DNA from: Zychaea mexicana
Lineage: Eukaryota; Mucoromycota; Mucoromycetes; Mucorales; Lichtheimiaceae
Assembly: GCF_025766255.1 (NCBI RefSeq)
Contig: NW_026516692.1
Location: 124,001-188,000 of the forward strand
DNA length: 64,000 nt
Direction: 5' to 3'
This document shows positions 1 to 10,403 of this stretch, piece after piece. Both the position numbers and the translations under genes were made by a program. The notes beneath the pieces were generated by a model that saw nothing but the letters and a program-made list of their open reading frames with translations, was not told where the DNA came from and did no database searches. The first letter of the stretch is position 1, and every line of letters begins with the position of its first letter.

Positions 1-39
1 GCATACTTTCCTTCCATCAATGAACTGCGCATCTATCTA

Positions 40-1859
40 ATGCACTTCTTTTAACCACTGATACGACATATTGTTTTCAAATGCAATGGATGAAATGATA
101 TTTAACTGCGTCATCTACTACTTTGACCTGCTGTTTTTTTGGCGTCAAAAATCATAACGTAGCTTTATTTCGATCGATGCACTTGTCCTTTACGGCATTT
201 GAACTTGCTTAACACAGAGGGATCTTCTAATTCGTATTGTGTAAGAATCTCGATGCTCGTTGGATGTACGATCGCTAATTCCTTGATATTCTTGTTCAGC
301 CTAGAAATTGTGTCTGAGTAAGTGTATTTTGGTTCATAGTTTCCACCTCTTACGTTAGCATTCTTTTAACATCATCGGGATCGGTTGACAAGCCAGCATA
401 ATCAATCACGCACAAACGAATTTTTCTGGTGGTTGCGGCCATGTAGGAAAACATATCTAGCAAGAAAAAAATAAATGTTCGATAGCCATATCATTGACTT
501 CTAAGTTACCTTGTGTGTTCCCATCGCAATGCTGTGATCCGCCAATGCTGTCGCGGGCCAGAATGCCTTTGTTGGCTTTGGTGCCATCTGACGCAAAAAT
601 CTTTCGACAATAACATTGCTGTTTGAGCCACTGAGCCATGCACGTAATCAGCCGTGCTCTTGTTGCTTTGTCTTCGTTGCCGGGTGACTTTCTGACGTAG
701 CCTATATTGGCCCAATTCGCCTTTAATGCCCGAATGTGCAACTTGAATGAGTTGGATTTTTCTTTGATGATTCCTGTGAATAAACTCGAATGATTAAACA
801 AAGTTTTTGAAGTGATCGTGATACTTACCGTGCGCGCATGGTTTAAAGAAAAAAAAGCTCTCGTCCCCGAACCTTTGCACTGTTCACTATTTTTGAAAAA
901 GATTTTCCAAAATGATCCTGATGCTTGTTCAGTAACAAGTTGAACTGCTGAAAAGTCATCGCGTTATTCAGGTTTGGTAACTCTTTCTCAACAGCGTGGT
1001 ATATCTGCTTCTTTGTGTTAAAACTTGTTTAGTAAAGTTCGGCCGAGCCAACATCCTCTTTGGTAAATAAAAGCTTGGCCACCTTGACAACACCATCGGT
1101 AGAGTAATTAGCTAATAAAAATAAGTAAATTGCACGCATAAGTCATGAAAAAATAACCATTTTTTTAATATGCCTGTTTTACACTGTGATTCCTCAGAAG
1201 AAGAGCTGCTCACACTTTTTGTTTCCAATGCATTTGAGTCTACAGGGTACCAAAACAAATGTAAATGTATCAATATTTCGTTGATAGTAGGCTGTTTAAT
1301 AGTTTATTAATTTATTAATTTTTAATTTATTTTATATATTTAGTTTTTAAGTTTTATTATTAAATAATAAAGAATGATCAATATAGTTAGGGGTGGTCAG
1401 AGAAAATCTTTGATTTTTGATGACGTGGGTAGCTGGTCATTGAGACGGTAGTCTAAACCCTAGAATAACGGTAGTTATTCTAAACGCTTGTCTACAAGTG
1501 CCTCATGAACAGTGTTCATATGAACTACACCTTCACTTACCGCTGTCTTCTGTATCAGATTGTTCTGGACTTGTTGGAGGTGTTGCTGGGTAAATTTTGT
1601 ACTTGTATGGATTTTTCGCGATGATTGTTTTGGCTAATGCAAAAGGTTCAAAATGGCCTTTGGTACTTGTATAAGTCACTTTAAATGGTGACGCTGCCAT
1701 GAAGTCAACGGCCTTTTTCCTGTTTTCGTCAGTAGGCACCATGTCGAGCACCATGCATGACGCTTGCCCAAGTGTGATCATTTTGTAAACAAGAAACAAA
1801 ATGAAACAAAAAAGGGGGGACAAAAAAGGCGTGTCTTTTTTTTTTCTGCAACCCACCAC
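40..1859 (-). pseudogene. decayed repeated gene, unknown function
   Basis: Several minus-strand coding blocks follow each other in the right order. One lies at 1859-1533 and contains PTDENRKKAVDFMA. A second at about 1110-830 reads DGVVKVAKLLFTKEDVGSAE and later FGKSFSKIVNSAKVRGRE, with one in-frame stop. A third at 801-510 contains KANWANIGYVRKSPGNEDK. The last, from about 450 down to 60, contains CVIDYAGLSTDPDDVK and YTYSDTISRLNKNIKE. A GT-AG intron (about 509-451) joins the last two blocks. Stops in the last block, for example after KRMLT and after GQVHRSK, show that it is decayed. It resembles, from memory, a multicopy hypothetical gene seen in Mucoromycota genomes, which fits a mobile origin. 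I see no catalytic motif and assign no function. The gene may begin upstream of 1859 or continue past the left edge. Confidence 0.5.
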
Positions 1860-1865
1860 CTCTCC

Positions 1866-2118
1866 TTTCAGCAGAGACCTGCTACTTTTTAGCTGAGACC
1901 TGCCACTTTTCAGCAGAGACCTGCCACCTTTCAGCAGAGACCTGCCACCTTTTAGCAGAGACCTGCCACTTTTTAGCAGAGACCTGTCACTTTTCAGCAG
2001 AGACCTGCCACTTTTTAGCAGAGACCTGCCACTTTTTAGTAGAAACCTGCCACTTTTTTTTGCAACCTGCTACCTCTCCTTTCAGCAGAGACCTGCCACC
2101 TTTTAGCAGAGACCTTCA
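1866..2118. repeat. 22-bp minisatellite
   Basis: About ten imperfect tandem copies of a roughly 22-base unit built on the core CAGAGACCTGCCACTTTT, with variants in the spacer (TTAG or TTCAG) and in the last bases of the core. The array lies between the decayed gene to its left and the 3' side of the first Tc1 transposase. It contains no gene. Confidence 0.85.
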
Positions 2119-2139
2119 TCCACCTTTCATACCTTTATC

Positions 2140-3724
2140 CTTTTTTTTTTGCATTTTTTGAAACCATTGTTACTTACCTCTTGCAATCTTACTGTTATCG
2201 ATAGTCATTACATGGATTCTCTGTTTCGGCATTTATCCCAACTCTTGTAAGAATGCGAAACGAAACATTTTAAGTGACTTTTCTCCACACTGTTGCAGGC
2301 TTCCGTGATTCTTTTTGATAATGTGTCCTCCTGTAAAAACCTATGACGCTTAACCTTACTCTTTGCCACTGCCCAGAGTTGTTCTATTGGGTTAAGCTCA
2401 GGGGAGTAAGTAGGAAGATACACGCATTTATAACCTCGATACTCAATATACTTCCTCATGTTTTCATGCGTATGAATGGGCGCATTATCCATGACTACAT
2501 GGTGGCCTTTCATGTGAGGATGCTTGTCCATTTCATCTAGAGTCGTTTTTAAGAAACTGATATAGTGACCTGTCACAGTTCCTGAGCTTATATATCCATC
2601 GGCTTTTCTCTTCTTCGCAGGTTTTAGTTTTTTTACGGCAACCGTAATCAAACCTGCTGCTGAGATACCACCCAGTATAGACGTTGTATTTGCTCTCGTT
2701 GTAGGTCGGGTAACAATGGCACGTGTGCTTTTTTTGGACCAAGCTCTTGAACGTTTCATATTTATGTCAAAAGCAGACTCGTCAAGAAACACGCAATTCG
2801 TCAGGAAATTCATTTCTGTATTTTCCCATTTGCAAACCCAATTGTATCGCTCATCGATCTTTGCTGGACTGTTTCTTTCAATAGAGTGGAAATCTGCTTT
2901 CTTCAACGAAAGGTTGCTTTCACTTTTCATAAAGTTATAAACAGTGCTGCGAGAAACTTTAAGATCATGAAATTGCTTCAACATATGCTCGGTCACTTCA
3001 ACGACAGAAGCGGATGGATTAGCATCAATGAAGTAGATAACAGTCATTTTATGATCTTCCGTAAGGATACATTTTCGACCTACTTTTTTAATATTGTCAA
3101 AAATGCTATCAGGATGCATATTATACTGCTTGACCCATCTGTACGCTGTTCGAATGTGAATACGCAACTGCTTCGCTGCAGCTGATGCACTCATACACTT
3201 TTCAATCTTCAGATCGAAAAACCGAGCTTTATCCTGGACCGTATAACGCACATAACTCCGTTTTACATCTGCCTCCTTCATACGAATATCTTCATCTTTT
3301 GGCTTTTCTATCAACATTGGAGAAGTCAAGGAAGATTCACTAGAGGACGCAGTTTTCATGTATTCACTATAAGTAGCAAGTGTCTCAACAACTAATTCAT
3401 TTTCATCAACAATGTAATCCATGGGCTCAGGACCACCTTTCTCATCAACAACATTTCCATGTCCATCTTCATATAAAAATATTGTGCTCATGTTAGATTG
3501 TATAAAGTATTGGAAACAAGAAAAAAATATTCACTCTGTATTTATACTCTTCTGGTGCCAAGAATTATGACGACGTGATTTCTAAGCAAAAACACGGGGT
3601 TTCTATTTCTGGGATTGATTTTTATTGGCCTGTGACATTGTTGTTGATTAGCCAATGACATTAATTTTAATTGGCCTGTGACATTGATTTTGATTAGTTG
3701 TGACATTACTTTTTGGAAGCACTG
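2140..3724 (-). mobile_element. Tc1-type DNA transposon, copy 1
   Basis: The transposase end of the element is defined by a terminal sequence reading outward GGAAGCACTG and ending at 3724, followed by TA at 3725-3726. The opposite end is uncertain: no inverted match to CAGTGCTTCC lies between the minisatellite and the stop codon, so 2140 is only a guess. The leader between 3491 and 3724 holds no gene. Confidence 0.6.
2208..3491 (-). CDS. Tc1/IS630-type transposase, copy 1 (intact)
   Basis: This 427-residue protein catalyses cut-and-paste transposition of its own element in the nucleus. The N-terminal part has a helix-turn-helix (SAAAKQLRIHIRTAYRWVK, residues about 103-121) for binding the terminal repeat. 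The catalytic domain shows VFLDESAFD (first Asp), VMDNAPIH (second Asp) and SPELNPIE (Glu). Thirty-four residues separate the second Asp from the Glu, the DD34E spacing of Tc1-like enzymes. The reading frame has no stops or shifts, so the protein could be active. An acidic N-terminal extension of about 80 residues (DGHGNVVDEKGGPEPMDYI) precedes the DNA-binding part. The start is the first Met after the 5' leader and agrees with copy 2. The 5' terminus is at 3724; I could not find a matching 3' terminus. Confidence 0.93.
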   Translation of the reverse strand: MSTIFLYEDGHGNVVDEKGGPEPMDYIVDENELVVETLATYSEYMKTASSSESSLTSPMLIEKPKDEDIRMKEADVKRSYVRYTVQDKARFFDLKIEKCMSASAAAKQLRIHIRTAYRWVKQYNMHPDSIFDNIKKVGRKCILTEDHKMTVIYFIDANPSASVVEVTEHMLKQFHDLKVSRSTVYNFMKSESNLSLKKADFHSIERNSPAKIDERYNWVCKWENTEMNFLTNCVFLDESAFDINMKRSRAWSKKSTRAIVTRPTTRANTTSILGGISAAGLITVAVKKLKPAKKRKADGYISSGTVTGHYISFLKTTLDEMDKHPHMKGHHVVMDNAPIHTHENMRKYIEYRGYKCVYLPTYSPELNPIEQLWAVAKSKVKRHRFLQEDTLSKRITEACNSVEKSHLKCFVSHSYKSWDKCRNRESM

Positions 3725-3734
3725 TACAGTGCTT
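3715..3734. repeat. Tc1 termini head to head around one TA
   Basis: A perfect 20-base palindrome, GAAGCACTG-TA-CAGTGCTTC, made of the terminal repeats of copy 1 (ending at 3724) and copy 2 (starting at 3727) with a single TA between them. TA is the target duplicated by Tc1/mariner elements. Confidence 0.85.
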
Positions 3735-3976
3735 CTAACAAGCAATGTCGCACTCAGTCAAAAATGATGTCACCAGCTAATGAAAATCGATGTCGTTGTG
3801 TGATCAACATCAATATCGCATGTTCAAAAAGGAAAGTCGTATTTTTAGAAACCGTGTCGTGTGCTTTTGAGAATGATTTCGTATCACCATGGTTTCTGGC
3901 ACTGGAAAAAATATAAAATCAGACCTTTTCTTCAGAGTGGTGATTTTTTTTCTTCTTCCAGTTTTTACAATTAAGC

Positions 3977-6900
3977 ATGAGTATATATTTATTTGAAGAC
4001 GGACAAGGAAATGTCGTTGATGAGAATGGCGGCCCTGAACCCATGGAGTACATTGTTGATCAGGATGAGTTTGTTGTTGAGGCGATTGCGACTCATAGTG
4101 AGTACTTAAAACATGCAGTATCCAATGAACCTTCGTCGGCTTGCCCAATGCTGATAGAAAAGCCAAAAGATGAAGACATTCGTATGAAAGAAGCAAACGT
4201 AAAACGCGATTATGTGCGCCATACTGTCCAGGATAAGGTTAGATTTTTCGACCTTAAGATTAAGAAGTGTAGGAGCGCATCAGCTGCAGCGAAGCAGTTG
4301 GGCATTCACATCCGGACTGCTCAGAGATGGGTTAAACTATACAACGTGTGTCCTGATAGTATTTTTGAGGTTTGTAAGCAGGTTGGTCGTAAATGTATCT
4401 TGAGTGAAGAGCATAAAACGGCTGTTGTCAACTTTATTGATGCTAATCCCTCTGCTGCTGTTGTTGAAGTGACTGAGCATATGTTGAAGCAATTTAATGA
4501 TCTTAAAGTTTCACGTAGCACTGTCTATAATTTCATGAGAAATGAATGCAATCTTTCGTTGAAGAAAGCCGACTTTCATTCTATCGAAAGAAACAGTATT
4601 GCAAAGGTCGAGGAGCGGTACAATTGGGTTGGCAAATGGGAAAATACAGACATGAACTTCCTGACGAATTGCGTGTTTCTTGACGAGTCTGCTTTTGATA
4701 TAAATATGAAATGCTCAAAAGCTTGGTCCAAAAAAGGTACTCGTACTATTGTTACCAGGCCTACTACGAGAGCAAACACAACGTCCATTTTATGCGCCAT
4801 CTCTGCAGCAGGTTTGATTACAGTCGGTGTAAAAAAACCAAGACCTGCAAAGAAGAGAAAGGCCGAAGGATATGTAAGTTCAGGAACTGTAACAGGTCAT
4901 TACGTCAGTTTTTTAAAAATGACTCTCGATGAAATGGACAAGCATCCACATATGAAAGGTCACTATATAGTCATGGATAATGCGCCCATTCATACGCATG
5001 AAAACATGAGGAAGTATATTGAGTATCGAGGATACAAATGTGTGTATCTTCCCACTTACTCTCCTGAGCTAAACCCAATCACCGCGCGAAAAGTCCAATA
5101 TCAAGGGCTTTTGAAAGACCTTGATATTTGTATATAAAGAGGCAAGGTGGGTCTCCACAGAAGTTGGGGGTTTTTAGAGATTGGATGCGGTAGTTATGCA
5201 TGAAGTATTCTGTTTGTGTATGTAAATTTACTATATTGGTACAATAAGTTCCCAGTATATGCAATAGCTGCAAGAACAGAACTTCATGTTAGTTACTCAA
5301 CTACTACATCGGATGAAGCACTCCGAGTGTATGCTTTGGCTACAAAGAGAAGTCTTTTATGAGTTTTCTTTCACATACACCAGTGTGCACCATTTGATGT
5401 ATCTAAAAAATGACAGGTCTCGCACTACCACTGTTCTGCATCATCTTCATAATCCCCCTACAAACCCTTGCATCAAAAGATCATATGTACTTTCTATAGT
5501 GCTGTCTTACAAACATATACAGAGTAGCCAAAAATGCCGCTCTTGTATACATAATTGATATCATGCTGAAAGCAATTGGATCTAAAAAAGGGTGTTATGA
5601 TGCATTTTATATATACAAACATTCTCATCGCGTATTACAAGGCAGCACATGTTTTACGATGCTGATTGAATGTGTTTATTTTTCATACTGTTGTAAATGA
5701 CGATTGCAATCAAGATGAGGTTCATAAAAGTAAAAGTATGGTAATAAAGTTGCACAATATAGAATGCGTTGAGGGAGTAATCAACGGTCTCAGTTGATCG
5801 TCTTCTCTGCATATATACTTAGACTGCTTCCATGCATTATTTCTTACACTTCCTTTTTTTCTGCACGGCCTGTTACTTTTCACTACGGTCATGGCTTTTG
5901 CACAGGCCACTACTTTCTACAACGCTTTAATATTCAGTACTAAGGGAACGCCAAGTGGATACAGCTTCGTCATGCCTTCATAACCTCAGGTGTAAGGTGG
6001 TAGGTAAAGTTGGTGTACAGAAAGATGGATGAAGTATCAGTCGGTGGAATTGACGTGCTACTTGCATAATCTGCTACAAATGTTTGTATCGGATTTTGTG
6101 AGTATGCATGTGATGAGTACTTTTTGAAAGTTTTTTTCTTTGGTTCACTGAAATCCCTTTCTCTTCCTCCCCCTTCTTCGATTTTTATTTACGGTCCTGT
6201 TGGAAGGTTATCCTCTTGGCTCTTATTCTTTCCTTACATTTCCTACGACCTATATTGCTAATACTAGTGCACGCCTTCACTATACCATTTCCTACAACAA
6301 AGTTCGTACTTTATGCCTTTTGAAGCTGCCGTCGCTGCCAAATGTTATATACTAGCTAGAAGAGTGTAAGTTTCTCTTTTTTTTATTATAACTATATATA
6401 CCATTTATCCATAACCTTGACTAACTACAATGTACCATTCCTCTCACCGTGCCGTATGTACACTACGAACTTATTCATGCTTTGCTAATGTTTCCTAACG
6501 TGATGAAATGGAGTGATACTATTATGGTTGACTCATATGGACGGTAAGGATCAAGGCCACATAGGTATGTATATCTTTGTTAGTACTTTTTTCTTATGAC
6601 ATATAACGAGCTTCGTTATCTCCGCACCATTGGTATATATCAAACTTCTCCTTTCGCGGCCGGTCTTAACTCCTTCATCCTGTGAATAATGCATTCTGGA
6701 TTCTTCACTAACAATCTTCAATGTATCTTTTAGGTATGTCATCTTCAAAATCGTCTATGAACATCTCCTTCTGCGCTGTTTTTGTTTTCACTTATAAATT
6801 GACTCAACATACATCTTTCCATAGTAGGATCGCTGTCCTTTGCACTAGCTCTTTTCAACTACAGCCTTCCTTTTAAAATCATCACATAACGTAGACTTAC

Positions 6901-7540
6901 ATTTGATGACGTTCTTTAATGTTCTATAAAGCTTAATCTTGTACTCGATTTTTTATACAAATATAATAATAAAGACGGTTGTGAACACCCATAATAATAT
7001 ATATATTAGACCATGAATATAAAAACCAATAGCATGCTTTGTCCGTTTACTATATGTGTAATATAAAGAACGAAAATATGCAATGCGTAATCCTTCTTTT
7101 TACGAACCTACTACAGAAGGCACCTGGTCCATATGCAATGTATGGTAAGACCGTTATAGACATCTACATGCATGATGTAATCAAGTCATAAGCTTGGGGG
7201 ACTATATGCACATAAAAATATCAAGGTGTAAAAAAACCTTGATATTTACTCGAAAAGCTAAATATCAAGGTGTTTGAAAACATCTTGATATTTTATAATA
7301 AAGCTGTATATCAAGATAATATCAAGCTTTTTTCTACCCCTTGATATTCCCCTGCAAGCCCAGTGAATAGAACTATTCTGGGCAGTGGCAAAAAGCAAAG
7401 TTAAGCGTCATAGGTTTTTGCAGGAAGACACTTTATCAAAGAGAATTACAGAAGCATGCAATAGTGTGGAAAAAAGTCACTTCAAAGGTTTCGTTTCACA
7501 TTCTTACTGGGATAAATGTCGAAACAGGGAGCCCATGTAA
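3977..7540 (+). pseudogene. Tc1/IS630-type transposase, copy 2, split by insertion
   Basis: The first 1.1 kb encodes the helix-turn-helix and the first two catalytic Asp residues (VFLDESAFD, VMDNAPIH), then reads SPELNPI and stops being homologous at 5080. The remainder resumes at 7369 with the catalytic Glu (ELFWAVAKSKVKRHRF) and ends at a TAA at 7538-7540. Removing 5080-7368 (insertion plus one target-site copy, 2289 bases) restores one frame with no other defect. The protein is close to copy 3 and a sister of copy 1. Before the insertion it was probably a functional transposase of about 420 residues; now the last catalytic residue and the C-terminus are lost. Confidence 0.9.
5080..7365. 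mobile_element. non-autonomous CACTA-like element
   Basis: The 2286-bp insertion is flanked by AAT at 5077-5079 and 7366-7368, a 3-bp target-site duplication. It begins CACCGCGCG and ends CAAGCCCAGTG, so the termini are CAC...GTG. Both ends carry repeated subterminal copies, in both orientations, of a motif around AATATCAAGG: near 5095 and 5120 on the left, and at least six between 7225 and 7350 on the right. CAC termini, 3-bp duplications and subterminal repeat clusters are the hallmarks of CACTA/EnSpm transposons. The interior has no convincing gene, so it must be mobilised in trans. PIF/Harbinger also makes 3-bp duplications, but its termini do not normally begin CAC. Confidence 0.7.
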
Positions 7541-7639
7541 TGACCACTGACCGAAGTCAATGTGCAAGTCATAAGAATCAGGTAAGTTGTAAGCAGGTAA
7601 GCACAATAATGGCAAGAAGCGGCAAATGGTAATTATAAA

Positions 7640-9556
7640 AGAGCGATGATATTTAAATTTTATCTAAATTTGCATAATATTTTTTTTAAAAATTGATATT
7701 TCATAGTATATATAAAACTAATATCAAAATAGAAGAGACACATAAAAAATTTACATCAAAAATAAGAAGATTAATTATAATTAATTTTTAATTGAAAACA
7801 ATATTAAAAATGTTAATATTCTATATGATGAAAAAAATAAACAAATTGATTTTGAAATATCATATAATTATGAAAATGGTCAACAAGAAGAAAAATATCA
7901 AGAATATTATAAAATAACAAAAAGAAGAGGAAGTAAAAGAAAAAAATACAATAACAATAAAACAAAAAAATTATCAACACCATCTGTTACAGATGATAGT
8001 TCATTAGAAGGTAATGATGTATTAGTAAGTAATGAAAATTATAATAGAGAAAAAAATATTGATAAGCTATTAACAGATAATAGTGAAATAGAGATAATAA
8101 CAATGATAGTAATAAACGAAGTCTTTCAAATCTTAGTACTCCTGATTAGGGATCCGTATCAGAACCGTAGAACCGGAACCGAGCTGAACCGAAACCGAGA
8201 AAATATGGTTCGGTTCCTACCAAGAACCGAACCGGAACCAAACTGGTTTTATATGCGTAGAACCGAAGAACCGAGAGGCAGAAGATTGTATTTGGAGATT
8301 TTGCTAATTAGTATAAAGTAGGCTATAATGGAAGTTACGAACAATGTTACTCCTTATTAAAGACCAAGAAGTAGTGTATTTGCAAGCCATACTTTATTCA
8401 AAAAGTTAACAAAACCTGCAAAAGCAGAAGGGAGGGAAAAGTAGTAAAGAAGAGAAGAACAAAAAAGAAACACTTCTTTTGACGGCAGCTTGCTTTCTCT
8501 GCCCATAACGCGCATCATTACTTGTTCCTCTACTTTGCTACCCACAATGCATTTTCTCCATGACGTACTACTTTACTAGATTTATCTTGGCTTCTCGATC
8601 AGTTTTATCAAGTTTGTGCATTCTGTCTGAGATTGCGCATCCTGGGGCCCATAAAAGAATTATCTTACCCATTGACACTTTGCCTTTTATGAGACACTAT
8701 ACACGTGTAGAGACACAGTAGCTGTGTGTACTGCCGGTTGTGGTTTGGTTCCTCCAATGTTACAATAACGTATTGTACTAGTAATACTACGTCGCTCTAG
8801 TACTATAAGCTCCACTTTTTTTTGTGAAAACTGTGCTTTAATCTTTTATGTAACCATGCAATGACCCACATTGTATATTAAATGTTTACATTCTGTTTCT
8901 CTTATTCATTTTGAAATCGCTGTTCAATGTACAATAATGAACTATTCATTTTTACTGCAGTATTCAAGTATACCGCGATATTTGAACACACATACATCAG
9001 CTTTCATTCAAAGATACTGGATTTTGCCTTTTATATATACATGACGAGTTCGGTTCTTCGGTTCGATTCTTCGGTTCTACGGTTCTCATCGGTTCTAGTC
9101 GGCTCGGTTCTTGCTTTGGATGGTTCAGTTCGGTTCCCTTTATGAACCGAACCGAACCGAACCGTGCGGATCCCTACTCCTGATATTGGTAATACTTAAA
9201 AGAAAAGATATAATAATAATAATAAATGTAGAAATTTTGAATACAATGGATGCTATGTAAAAGAAGATAGTAATAGAACATATTGTGAACATTGTTTAGA
9301 AGATGGTTATTATACAGATGATGGTAGTTCAAATGATAAAAATTCAGATAATGATAATTTAGATGACAGCAATTCAGATGATGATAAAGAAGATAATGAT
9401 AGCAATAACATTAAGAAAAATTTTCAAAGAGATGAATATTGTTTACAATTATTATACAATATATTAATGTATGAAAAGAAATTATTAAGTGAAAATAATA
9501 GCAATAAAATTAAAGATGTGGATATAATATTTGATAGAATAAAGAGTATTTATATT
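7640..9556 (+). pseudogene. AT-rich gene of unknown function, split by a hAT-type element
   Basis: Very AT-rich sequence with long Asn/Lys-rich coding, unlike the GC-balanced host genes. One block (about 7810-8146) reads ITKRRGSKRKKYNNNKTKK. After the hAT-type insertion at 8147-9176 and removal of one 8-bp target copy, the frame runs on through LSNLSTPDIGNT into a block with a Cys/His cluster (KCRNFEYNGC and then RTYCEHC), an acidic Asp/Ser/Asn stretch and FQRDEYCLQLLYNILMYEKK. One frameshift near 8095 and one stop after GNT show decay. The Cys/His cluster may bind zinc. No relative was recognised. Composition links it to the AT-rich elements at 11660, 15177 and 39573. Confidence 0.5.
8147..9176. 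mobile_element. hAT-type MITE, copy 1
   Basis: The 1030-bp insertion is bounded by inverted TAGGGATCCG at 8147 and CGGATCCCTA at 9176 and flanked by a perfect 8-bp duplication CTCCTGAT (8139-8146 and 9177-9184). Eight-base duplications and termini beginning TAGGG or CAGGG are typical of hAT transposons. Both ends carry arrays of the pentamer GGTTC/GAACC. No transposase is encoded. A second copy lies at 50041-50957. Confidence 0.88.
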
Positions 9557-10374
9557 GGTCTTGGATTTTCGTTTGATTCTCATTATAATACCTAATAACT
9601 GTTTTTAACATTTCAAACAAATTATGATGATATATTTTTCTAAAAGCATAATCTAAAAAATACAATGTATATAGCTCAGAATCTTCTTTTATATTGGGCA
9701 TATGTTTTCTTAAATGCATCCAAAACCTTCCATACTGTTAGTATATATTGCTGAATCATTTGGATCCACAAAATATTTTGAATGATCAACTGCTTTATGA
9801 ATATATCCCATCTTGTTTAAGCTTGTATAAGATCGTAAACCATCAGTGATTATAGTTGTTCCTTGATAAACTTGATCCTTGATTATTGGTAATAATGTTG
9901 ACATTTTTCGATTTTGACAGGCACTAAAAAGAACAGATTTTAATTTCTTTGATAACCGCCTAATATCCACAAATGTTTTCTGTATCGTTTATGCTTTGCA
10001 GTAGTAATTTTTGTTTTGCCAAAACAGCATTTGTCGATTTCAACAATTTCATCTTGCCCACCAATTACATTTTTCTATAACTCTTGAAAGTTAAGGATCC
10101 ATGTTCTAATCGCAAAGCGTATTTTTGAATATAATCGTGTAACTGTTTCATCATCGATTCCCATTTGTAGAGACACTTTTATAGGAGAAGGATCTATATA
10201 AAAAACAAATTAATATTATATATGTTATATTATAAAAGATATATACCAATCATCCATTGACGTAATAGTTCTACTATTTGTATTGGTCGTAGATTTGTTT
10301 TTTCAAATAATGTTTCGGCAAATACACCTTTTCTAATATTATCTGGATAACAATAAAATCGATATCTTTGATAA
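9510..10374 (-). pseudogene. Merlin (IS1595/ISXO2-like) transposase, C-terminal part
   Basis: Minus-strand coding runs from 10374 down. It contains a zinc-ribbon-like block (YCYPDNIRKGVFAETLFEKT), a short intron (about 10240-10190), a block with EIDKCCFGKTKITTAKHKRY, then TTIITDGLRSY, GYIHKAVDHSKYF and TNSMEGF. The order EID, TDG and NSMEG matches the DDE_Tnp_IS1595 (ISXO2-like) domain of Merlin transposons. Decay is clear: an in-frame TAG after NFQEL, a frame break near 9970 and another at about 9718, and Lys where the family usually has Glu after EID. The N-terminal part is at 18152-18283, beyond an inserted 7.8-kb element. Confidence 0.8.
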
Positions 10375-10376
10375 TA

Positions 10377-10403
10377 TGGTGCATACTGTCTTAAACCATG
10401 AAT
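10377..10403 (+). repeat. left terminal inverted repeat of the 7.8-kb DDE element
   Basis: Twenty-seven bases starting TGGTGCATACTGTC, preceded by TA. They match the inverted sequence at 18123-18149 with one G/A difference. Confidence 0.85.

Larger units (their letters stand above)
3727..7606 (+). mobile_element. Tc1-type DNA transposon, copy 2 (interrupted)
   Basis: Starts with the terminal repeat CAGTGCTTCTAACAAGC at 3727. The transposase gene runs to 7540 but is split by a 2286-bp insertion (5080-7365). Homology with copy 3 continues past the stop codon to GTAAGCAGGTAAGCA at about 7606, where the two copies diverge. No 3' terminal repeat was found. Confidence 0.8.

Noticed and set aside
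5286..6748. Genes inside the CACTA-like element
   Set aside because: The open frames are short, lack shared composition or motifs and do not resemble any transposase; the element appears non-autonomous.
8103..9145. Short open frames at the ends of the hAT-type element
   Set aside because: They translate the GGTTC/GAACC arrays and have no homologue in the second copy's interior.
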